The notes beneath the pieces are model-generated. The model was not told where the DNA came from and did not search any database. It saw only the letters and a list, made by a program, of their open reading frames with translations. A program made the position numbers and the translations under genes. A DNA stretch of 6,490 nt. Origin: a candidate division SR1 bacterium. GTDB taxonomy: Bacteria > Patescibacteriota > Gracilibacteria > Absconditabacterales > Absconditicoccaceae. The stretch covers positions 1-6,490 of the forward strand of contig PDOX01000035.1 in the NCBI GenBank assembly GCA_002746475.1, written 5' to 3'. Positions 1 through 5,601 of this stretch are shown here, in pieces; position 1 is the first letter of the stretch, and each line of letters opens with the position of its first letter.

Positions 1-58
1 CCCTCTTTCTCAAGAGGGGGAACGAAGTGAAAAATATCCCCCTTGAGAAAGGGGGATG
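1..58. repeat. Paired G/C-rich hairpin repeat
   Basis: Two short hairpins stand out from the AT-rich background. The first pairs CCCTCTT (1-7) with AAGAGGG (12-18). The second pairs CCCCCTT (38-44) with AAGGGGG (49-55). The segment 1-20 is also nearly the reverse complement of 38-55, so the whole block is an inverted pair separated by about 17 bases. It belongs to the same loose family as the hairpins at 868-887, 4038-4075 and 5374-5421. The function is unknown; transcription termination or a dispersed palindromic element is possible. It may extend left of the window. Confidence 0.7.
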
Positions 59-88
59 TCATCCTGAGGGTATGCGAAGGAGGACAGG
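59..88. repeat. Short imperfect inverted repeat (GTCATCCT type)
   Basis: The stretch starts GTCATCCTGAG and ends GAAGGAGGAC, so its arms GTC-TCCT and AGGA-GAC pair around a short centre. The first 11 bases equal the left end of the 69-bp repeat found at 3910-3977 and, inverted, at 920-988 (10 of 11 there). It is probably a shortened relative of that element. It sits downstream of the minus-strand gene that ends at 126 and could act as part of a terminator. Confidence 0.5.
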
Positions 89-125
89 GGGATTTGTTTT
101 ACTGAGAGGAAACTAGATTAAAAAA

Positions 126-512
126 TTACCACCTCGCAAGTTGTTTTTTCCTCTGTTCTATTTGCTCCGACAAATGTTGTTTCACCTCATCAATATGGTT
201 TAATATCTCTTCGTTGCTATATCTAATAAGCATAAGTCACTTATTTTTTAGTTTATCAGTTCTTTGTAAGTCGTAAATTTCTTTTCAATCATGACTATCT
301 CCATCTATTTCTATCACTAATAACAGTTTTGAACAATAAAAATCTACAATAAAACTATCAATCATTTTTTGTCTAAGAAACCTATATCAAGTTTTATCTC
401 TACATAATATCTCTTTTCGTATTTTCTGTTCTGCTATAGTTGGGTTTCTTCTATTATATCTTGCTCGATCTAAATTCGATCTATTATATTGAATATAATT
501 TTGTTCTTCCAT
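126..512 (-). CDS. DUF559 / Vsr-like endonuclease-fold protein
   Basis: This 128-residue protein is readable only when TGA is decoded as glycine (in-frame TGA at 387-389, 285-287 and 237-239, giving Gly42, Gly76 and Gly92). The reading frame starts at ATG 510-512 and ends at TAA 126-128. It matches the DUF559 pattern throughout: RYNRRNPTIAEQKIRKEIL near residues 18-35, GYRFLRQKMIDSFIVDFYC at 42-60, the acidic strand LLLVIEIDGDSH at 63-74, and YDLQRTDKLKNKGLMLIRYS at 80-99. The family is related to very-short-patch-repair endonucleases and has a PD-(D/E)XK-like fold; D57, E68, D70 and H74 are the likely active-site region. Cellular role and substrate are not established for the family. Members are often exchanged horizontally. 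The C-terminus is a short charged tail. Family assignment is confident; nuclease activity is inferred. Confidence 0.88.
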
Positions 513-521
513 TATTCATTT

Positions 522-555
522 TTTTTCTATTTATAAATTTTTCTATTTATAAATT
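522..555. repeat. 16-bp tandem repeat, two copies
   Basis: TTTTTCTATTTATAAA occurs twice head to tail (522-537 and 538-553), followed by two further matching bases. It lies 10 bases upstream of the minus-strand start at 512, so on that strand it provides TTTATAAATAG twice, which could serve as duplicated -10-like promoter boxes. The low complexity of the region also allows chance slippage. Confidence 0.7.
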
Positions 556-624
556 GAACTTCTATGTTAATATTTGGAGTAAGTTTTTTTAATTTTTTCT
601 CTGAATATGTTGTAAAAATAAACA

Positions 625-924
625 TTATATTTTTATTCCATATCACGAAGATAAAGAAGTTTCGTATTTTTTGACAAGTTCTTGTTTGTTTTGTTCCATC
701 TCTTTATTTTCTACATATTCTCAATATACTTCATTCCAAAAATCTTTATCTATTGAAATTACAAATTCATTAGCATATTGTTTGAGTAAGGAATTTTTTT
801 TGATCTTTATTTTCCAAGTAAATCTTCTTTTATTTTTACTCCACCGTCCTTCGACAAGCTCAGGACACCTCCCCTTGTCAGGGGAGGATTGAGGGGGGTA
901 TGCAAAGGATAATTTTACTGTCAT
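625..924 (-). pseudogene. Unidentified minus-strand ORF, possibly degenerate
   Basis: With TGA read as Gly (721-723 and 643-645) an open frame of 99 codons runs from ATG at 922-924 to TAA at 625-627. Its first 30 or so residues are just the translation of repeats (the PELVEGR stretch comes from the GTCCTTCGACAAGCTCAGGAC hairpin, and the ATG itself lies in the 69-bp element). From about residue 28 it becomes ordinary-looking, Lys-rich sequence with segments such as NEFVISIDKDFWNEVYG and MEQNKQELVKKYE. I do not recognise a family. A second short frame on the same strand (527-646, GTG start, TAG stop, 39 codons) overlaps its end. This looks like the 3' remains of a gene whose front was lost or displaced by repeats, but a non-coding origin cannot be excluded. 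Apart from this, the 482-base stretch 513-994 holds only the repeats listed separately. Confidence 0.3.
846..887. repeat. Two adjacent hairpins, dispersed repeat
   Basis: GTCCT (846-850) pairs with AGGAC (862-866) around TTCGACAAGCTC. This is a form of the TCCTGAGC/GTCGAAGGA palindrome seen in intergenic DNA of many bacteria. It is followed by the perfect 7-bp stem CCTCCCC (868-874) and GGGGAGG (881-887) with loop TTGTCA. The adjoining G-run to about 905 (GAGGGGGGTATGCAAAGG) resembles the right end of the other G-rich elements here. It is locally much richer in G+C than the flanks. Confidence 0.65.
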
Positions 925-988
925 TCAGAGGCGAAGCTGAAGAATCTATTTGTTGTATACTGAATCCTTCATGTTCATTCAGGATGAC
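920..988 (-). repeat. 69-bp palindromic repeat, copy B (inverted)
   Basis: Read on the minus strand this begins GTCATCCTGA, continues through GAAGGATT, then ACAACAAATAGATTCTTC, and ends TCTGAATGAC. It matches the copy at 3910-3977 along its length with only a few differences and small gaps. Its two ends are imperfect inverted repeats of each other, so the transcript could fold into one long hairpin. It begins 7 bases after the stop codon of the DHH phosphoesterase gene (995-1996, minus strand), so a terminator or mRNA 3'-end stabilising role is plausible. Confidence 0.85.
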
Positions 989-994
989 AACCTT

Positions 995-1996
995 TTACTT
1001 TAATTTCTCTAAAACCTCTTCTATTTTTTCTTCATATTTTTTTACCTTTCAAATTTTTACAGAAAATCCTGCTGCATTTTTGTGTCCACCCCCTCACATC
1101 CTATCTGCAATCGCACCAACATTCAAATCTCAACGCGATCTCATAGAAAACTTTAATTTTCCGTCAATATACCTCACTGTCATAGTAATCCCATCAAATT
1201 TTACTGTTTGCAAAATATTTAATCCTAAGGTTGCTCTTTCCATATCGATAGCAAACCTTTCTAAATCTTCTGCACAGTAATGGGTATACATGATTTTTAG
1301 TCCATCATGAGTATAGACCTTCATCTTATCAATCAACCATGCTGCAAATTTCACTTCTGCAAGTTTTCTCCCTTGCATATATTCGTTGACAATGAGGTTT
1401 CTATCTGCTCCTAATGCTACCAAATTTCATGCAATACGAAAAGAATTTTCAGCAGATGCTCCATATTTAAACCCTCACGTATCTGTATATACTCCTAACA
1501 ATAGACATGTTGCACTCTCTGTATCAAAATATTGTGAAAATTTGGGAGAAAATAAATCATAAATCAATTCACAAGTACTCGCATACCAATGACATTGTAC
1601 AATATGTTCAGTATTGAGAACAAAAGGGGTACTTCATGCAATATGATGGTCAATAACAAGGGTTTTATCATAATATTTTCTTGAAAAATATTCAGGATTA
1701 TCAAAATAATTTTTCCCTAACCTATCAAAGGTAGAACAATCTAAAATAATCAACAAATCATAGTCAGTATAATCAAATGTAGTTTTTATAGCTTCATATC
1801 ATGGCAAAAAATTATACACATCAGACACATCAGGCAAAAATACCTCAACGTGTTTCCCCATATTTTTCAAAATTTTTTGTAATCCTAATGTTGAACCATA
1901 GGCATCCCCGTCAGGATTTTGATGTGCAAAAATTGCAATCCTTTGAGCATTTTTGATTAATGTCTGTTGCTGGTTTGTCAATACTACAGTATCCAT
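995..1996 (-). CDS. DHH/DHHA1 family phosphoesterase (NrnA-like)
   Basis: This predicted cytoplasmic phosphoesterase of 333 residues runs from ATG (1994-1996) to TAA (995-997). Seven in-frame TGA codons (1799, 1634, 1475, 1427, 1130, 1094, 1049) must be read as Gly. The N-terminal DHH domain carries FAHQNPDGDAYGS (23-35, metal ligands H25, D29, D31), IILDCS (D86), VIDHH (D116-H118) and TDTGG (D172). The C-terminal DHHA1 domain ends with DRMGGGGHKNAAGF (298-311), the substrate-binding signature, in which the first Gly of the run is TGA. The family removes nucleotides from very short RNA or DNA and, in NrnA, dephosphorylates pAp; related members hydrolyse cyclic dinucleotides. All metal-binding motifs are present, so the enzyme should be active; the exact substrate is not shown by sequence. 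Length is typical of NrnA (about 310-340 residues). It is divergent from rnpA. Confidence 0.95.
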
Positions 1997-2001
1997 AAAA
2001 A

Positions 2002-2010
2002 AATATAATA
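2002..2010 (-). promoter_or_regulatory. Putative -10 box of the DHH phosphoesterase gene
   Basis: On the minus strand ATTATATTATATT lies 5-8 bases before the ATG at 1994-1996, offering TATTAT or TATATT as a -10 element. A TTGTTA further upstream is a possible weak -35. Transcription starting downstream of this box would begin at or very near the start codon, implying a leaderless or near-leaderless mRNA. There is no Shine-Dalgarno sequence. AT-richness makes chance matches easy. Confidence 0.35.
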
Positions 2011-2114
2011 TAATGTAAAAATAGATAACAAATTACAGTATTTTCCCTTTGAAAAATTTAATGATTTTTATATACTGAGAATATATATTAAAAATATATA
2101 CTAAGAAATACTAT

Positions 2115-2120
2115 TATAAT
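2115..2120 (+). promoter_or_regulatory. Putative -10 box upstream of rnpA
   Basis: A perfect TATAAT ends 16 bases before the rnpA ATG (2137). No TTGACA-like -35 is clear at the expected spacing. Upstream lies a direct repeat, ATATACTGAGAATA (2070-2083) and ATATACTAAGAAATA (2096-2110), which might bind a regulator or be chance in AT-rich DNA. The leader would be only about 10 bases and contains no Shine-Dalgarno motif. Confidence 0.4.
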
Positions 2121-2136
2121 TGCAATAAAAAAAACA

Positions 2137-2640
2137 ATGTTCCAGCAAAGATTTAGACTCAAGACCAAAGATGTCAGATTCCTTACAAGAAAAGGAATGA
2201 GATGGTATGGAAGATATTTTTCTTTCCATGCTTTTCCCCAATATCCCAATATTCCTCACAATCAGATTTCTTGTCATATCAGTATCAAATACGACAAAAG
2301 AGCAGTTCATAGAAATAATCTCAAAAAAAGTATTCTTAATTATATTCAAGAAAATAATTATATTGCCAAACAACGAAAGACAGTAAATAATGCGAAATAT
2401 TATAAAGTATTTATCTGATTAAATAAACAAAATATTGAAAACTTCAAAGAATATCTCAAACCTCTTGATAAAACCCAGCAGAGAATGACCGTCAGGAAAA
2501 TGCTAGACCAACATTTCAGAGAACGAGAAAAAAAACTTTTATCATATAATCAAAGAAATCCTCATGAAAGAGAAAAAAGACAACATAAAAATTACAAAAA
2601 CTACAAAAACAACAGCCAATACAAAAACAAGCACTACTAA
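2137..2640 (+). CDS. rnpA: Ribonuclease P protein component
   Basis: RnpA binds the catalytic RNase P RNA and helps it remove 5' leaders from pre-tRNAs. The 167-residue frame (ATG 2137, TAA 2638-2640) has one TGA at 2416-2418, read as Gly94. The start RFRLKTKDVRFLTRKGMRW (5-23) matches the family opening. The diagnostic basic helix is KRAVHRNNLKKSI (54-66), equivalent to the RNase P signature (K-x-A-V-x-R-N-x-x-K-R). YYKVFIGLNK (88-97) forms the last strand of the conserved core. Typical RnpA has about 110-130 residues; the extra 50 or so here form a Lys/Arg/Asn/Tyr-rich tail ending in a NYKNYKNN-type low-complexity stretch. The usual neighbour rpmH is not in the window. The 3' end overlaps the next gene by 77 bp. 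There is no Shine-Dalgarno. Confidence 0.9.
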
Positions 2641-3871
2641 AATATTCAAAGAAAAAATTAAGTCAGGGGTTGAACGATTTTTTACTCCACCAAATGTAGA
2701 AGATATTGAAACTCAACTTTCAGCACTCAAAGAAGAAAAAATTGAATCCTCAGGAAAGATTTATTTTTCTACAAAAAATATTGCAATATTTTGGCTTATG
2801 GGAATGCTTTTTGCATTAATTGGATATTATTTATTTAATTTTCTCAATACATTATTTATTATTATAGGGGCATATATCATTTCAATTATCATGGAATGAA
2901 TAATCAATTATTTCCAAAAAAAACACTGCAATAGAATACTAGCCATATGAATAAGTTATACAATAATGGTTGTCATAACATTTTTGTGTATTATATTTAT
3001 ATCCCCTCTTATTATCGATAAAATAACATGAATTATTACATTTGTATGACAAAAACTTAGCTATCTCCAAAATTTATTTTCTACCACCCCAATACCAATC
3101 ATCGTGACAGAACAAACGCGAATTCCAGAAATAGTAAAATCAGAAATAGTATCCTCTTTGCAAAATTCAAGTTCAGAATTGAATACCATCATCCAAAATT
3201 GAGTTGTAAATATGATCGCGAGTATCACAAATTCAATAGGAATTTTCAGTAATATTGCACTAAAAACATTTAATACTATTTCAGGATTTTTAGTAAAATT
3301 ATTGATGTTAACATTTCTATCTGTATTGTTTTCAGTGGAAAAAGATATTATTACCAGTTTCCTTGTTGCATTATTCCCAAAATATAAACAACAAAAAATC
3401 GAACTTCAAATACAGAGAATGTATAAATATCTTGCATTTTGGTTTAAATATAGGCTTGCACTCAGTATTTTTATGTTTACAGGGATTTATGTGTGTTTTT
3501 GGATTTTATATCTGTTTGGTATCGATATTTCACATAAATTTTCTCTTGCATTATCGTTAGGTATCCTTGATGTTATTCCTTATATTGGACCGATAATAGC
3601 AGGAGGATTAATGTTTTTTTCAGCTATTATGGAACATTGATTTTGGATTGCAATGCTTTTACCTATCTTTGTGACGATAGTAAATACCACAGAAAATACT
3701 GTAGTTGTCCCGTATATCATGAATAAATCCATGGGGGTAAGTTTGATCCTTACCTTTGTCTGTATGTTGTTAGGATGACTGGTAATGGGATTTTTAGGAG
3801 TATTTCTTGCTATCCCTTTTGCAATGATTCTCACGTTATTCTTTCAGAAACCGCAGAGTAAAAAAGAATAG
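2564..3871 (+). CDS. AI-2E family transporter (PerM-like membrane protein)
   Basis: A 435-residue integral membrane protein runs from ATG 2564 to TAG 3869-3871 with seven TGA codons read as Gly (2897, 2948, 3029, 3047, 3200, 3638, 3776). A basic Thr/Lys-rich N-terminal tail (1-40) precedes a hydrophobic pair near 72-111, another segment near 125-147, a soluble stretch to about 215, and several more membrane segments to the end. LDVIPYIGPIIAGG (335-348) is the family hallmark, and NTTENTVVVPYIMNKSMGVS followed by GGLVMGFLGVFLAIPF matches the conserved C-terminal region. Family members have been linked to autoinducer-2 export and to Na+/H+ antiport, but most are uncharacterised, so no substrate should be assumed. 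The start lies inside rnpA in another frame. No ATG, GTG or TTG in frame follows until well into the first membrane segment, which supports this start and translational coupling with rnpA. Confidence 0.9.
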
Positions 3872-3909
3872 AAAATAGGGATCGGAGTGAAGATTTTGAG
3901 GGGATATCC

Positions 3910-3977
3910 GTCATCCTGAGGCTTTGCCGAAGGATCGATTATACAGCAAATAGATTCTTCGCTTCGCTCTGAATGAC
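3910..3977 (+). repeat. 69-bp palindromic repeat, copy A
   Basis: This copy starts GTCATCCTGAGG, continues GAAGGATCGATT and CAGCAAATAGATTCTTC, and ends TCTGAATGAC. The left half (GTCATCCTGAG..GAAGGATC) is an imperfect reverse complement of the right half (GATTCTTCG..CTGAATGAC), so the element can fold on itself. It is the inverted counterpart of 920-988. It lies 38 bases after the AI-2E gene stop, in the 237-base gap before murF, and could end transcription of the rnpA transcript. Confidence 0.85.
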
Positions 3978-4037
3978 AGAAAATCTACTGTGAATCTTGC
4001 TACCAAAAAGAAATCTATGGATAAAAAAACAAATAAG

Positions 4038-4075
4038 CCTCTCCTGTTAGGAGAGGTCCCTGCAAAGCAGGGGGA
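4038..4075. repeat. Double hairpin repeat upstream of murF
   Basis: Two perfect stems follow each other: CCTCTCC (4038-4044) with GGAGAGG (4050-4056), loop TGTTA, then CCCTGC (4058-4063) with GCAGGG (4067-4072), loop AAA. The arrangement, a G/C-rich stem followed by a shorter stem and a G-run, is the same as in the element inside murF at 5374-5421. It ends about 34 bases before the murF start. Confidence 0.7.
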
Positions 4076-4091
4076 AAGGTAAAATTTACAA

Positions 4092-4097
4092 TATAAT
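4092..4097 (+). promoter_or_regulatory. Putative -10 box of murF
   Basis: TATAAT ends 11 bases before the ATG at 4109, so initiation would leave a leader of only a few bases. No -35 is recognisable; the expected position falls in the G-run of the preceding hairpin repeat. There is no Shine-Dalgarno motif before the ATG. Confidence 0.4.
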
Positions 4098-4108
4098 AAC
4101 TAATCCCT

Positions 4109-5566
4109 ATGAAACAGAAAATCTTACTCCAATACTATAAACTCCTTGCATTTTTTGCAAAAAAATATTTACAGAAACATAACCCTATTATCATTGGAAT
4201 CAATGGAAGTGTAGGGAAAACCTCATGTAGAGCGATCATTCACCAAACTCTCCAACACTATTTCCCTGACCAAAAAATCTATACGTCAAGTAAAAACTTT
4301 AACGGAGAATTGGGATTGCCTTTGTCCGTATTTTGCAAAGAATCACGAACCCCAAATATTTGGGAATTTATAAGAACCCTTTTCAATTTTGCCTATCAAA
4401 GCCTCTTCGCGAAAAAAAAATATGATGTTATCATCTTAGAGTATGGAATTGATAGACCCTGAGAAATGGATTTTCTCCTCAATATCGCAAAACCTGATAT
4501 TGGAGTATTTACCGCACTTGATGCGGTGCATTCTGAACAATTTGGCGACCCTAACGCTATCGCCGAGGAAGAAGTGAAAATGCCTCTCAATACCAAAGAA
4601 GTCGTATTTCTCAACAACGATGAACCCTATACCCACCAAATCATCAACTCTATAAAAATAGATAAACTGACCTATCAGACCACAGGAGCCAAACCGAATG
4701 CAAATATTACGTTTCAAAATTCTCACATCATCAACAATACAGAAAATAACAATATTGCTAATAGCTTTGAACTCACAATCTGAAAGAAAAATCACAGCAT
4801 CACAACTAACCAAATCGGGAAAATCAATCATTGATACATCGGAGTAGCCCTCGCTATCACAGAAATCCTTGCACACAAATTCCAGAAAAATAACCCCTTA
4901 CAAAAAGAAATTACGCTCAACTATACCTTACTCCCATGAAGAATGACCTTGTTTGCTGGAGTAGAGGAGAGTATTATTCTTGACTCAACGTATAACGCCT
5001 CGCCACTGAGTATGAGGAGATTGATTGACACCACCCACCAAATTAAACAAAGCTTTCTATTCAACAAAGATAATGAACAAAACAAGAATAAAAAAAATAA
5101 GCAAGTCCGACTTGCATTAGGAGATATGAGAGAATTGGGAGATTTTACTGAAAAAGAACATAGATTGCTCGCAGGATACTGCCAAGGGATCGCAGATAAA
5201 ATGTTCTTGGTAGGGGAGAGTATGAAAAATTATTTTCTTGATGAAGCAGAAAAAATCTGATGTGATATGAAGACAATACAGCATTTCAAAAACTCTAAAC
5301 TTCTCTGAAATGCAATGAAAACAGCATTAGAAAAATTATCTCTCAAAAGTAAAGAATACAATCAAGAAAATAAGTCCCCCTTAAAAAGGGGGAACCCCGC
5401 GAATGCGAGGAGGGGGATTTGAAATTCCGAAGAAGTAATCATCCTCTGCAAAGGAAGCCAAAACACCATTTTTCTCGAAGAAGCCGTAAAAATCCTCCTC
5501 AAAAACAAAGCTGATAGCAAACACCTTGTCCGCCAATCAGAATTCTGGTTGAGTAAAAAGAAATAA
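4109..5566 (+). CDS. murF: MurF-type Mur ligase
   Basis: A cytoplasmic ATP-dependent ligase, most like UDP-MurNAc-tripeptide:D-Ala-D-Ala ligase of peptidoglycan synthesis. It has 485 residues (ATG 4109, TAA 5564-5566) with seven TGA codons read as Gly (4460, 4781, 4832, 4937, 5258, 5306, 5420). The ATP-binding domain has GINGSVGKTS (30-39), KNFNGELGLPLSVF (62-75), ILEYGIDRPGE (109-119) and AVHSEQFG (139-146). The C-terminal domain has LPGRM, DSTYNASPLSM (292-302), ALGDMRELG (336-344) and VIILCKGS (443-450). TGA codes for the Gly in PGE and PGR. Oddities: the usual N-terminal substrate-binding domain of about 75-100 residues is absent and an in-frame stop at 4097-4099 rules out extension. A Glu appears to replace the carbamylated Lys (IAEEEVK). 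An Asn/Lys-rich insert lies at 319-332, and a palindromic repeat encodes residues 423-438. Another Mur-ligase-like activity is possible. Confidence 0.85.
5374..5421 (+). repeat. Palindromic repeat inserted in frame inside murF
   Basis: CCCCCTT (5376-5382) pairs with AAGGGGG (5386-5392), followed by CGC/GCG around GAAT and a closing AGGGGGATTT. The architecture matches the intergenic elements at 1-58 and 4038-4075. In the murF frame it codes for SPLKRGNPANARRGIG (residues 423-438), the last Gly being TGA at 5420-5422. The murF frame is intact on both sides, with the conserved VIILCKGS strand resuming five residues later. The inserted peptide lies in a loop of the C-terminal domain. Confidence 0.8.
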
Positions 5567-5586
5567 TTTTTTTGCTTTAATTAAAA

Positions 5587-5597
5587 TATATTATATT
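5587..5597 (+). promoter_or_regulatory. Putative -10 region of the GDPD gene
   Basis: TATATTATATT ends 4 bases before the ATG at 5602 and gives overlapping -10-like hexamers (5587-5592 and 5592-5597), with TTGCTT at 5572-5577 as a weak -35 candidate. The gap after murF is only 35 bases, so read-through from murF is an alternative. There is no Shine-Dalgarno motif. Confidence 0.3.
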
Positions 5598-5601
5598 AAA
5601 A

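Noticed and set aside
1..120. Possible CRISPR array or transposon end
   Set aside because: Repeats are short, inverted and irregularly spaced with no regular spacers; no transposase gene is present.
671..892. 73-codon plus-strand open frame
   Set aside because: Low-complexity Phe/Ser/Leu-rich translation of T-rich DNA ending in repeat sequence; no family features.
900..1280. 126-codon plus-strand open frame
   Set aside because: It starts in repeat DNA and is antisense to the DHHA1 part of the phosphoesterase gene, whose motifs are clear on the other strand.
2041..2136. Possible rpmH gene upstream of rnpA
   Set aside because: No reading frame with the L34 pattern is present; the stretch is AT-rich promoter-like DNA.
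2101..2373. 90-codon minus-strand frame opposite rnpA
   Set aside because: Antisense to the RNase P protein signature; no motif of its own.
3600..3613. AGGAGG followed by ATG, like a ribosome site and start
   Set aside because: It is internal to the AI-2E gene, coding for the conserved AGGLM segment after LDVIPYIGP.
4436..4876. 146-codon minus-strand open frame within murF
   Set aside because: Antisense shadow of well-conserved Mur ligase coding sequence.
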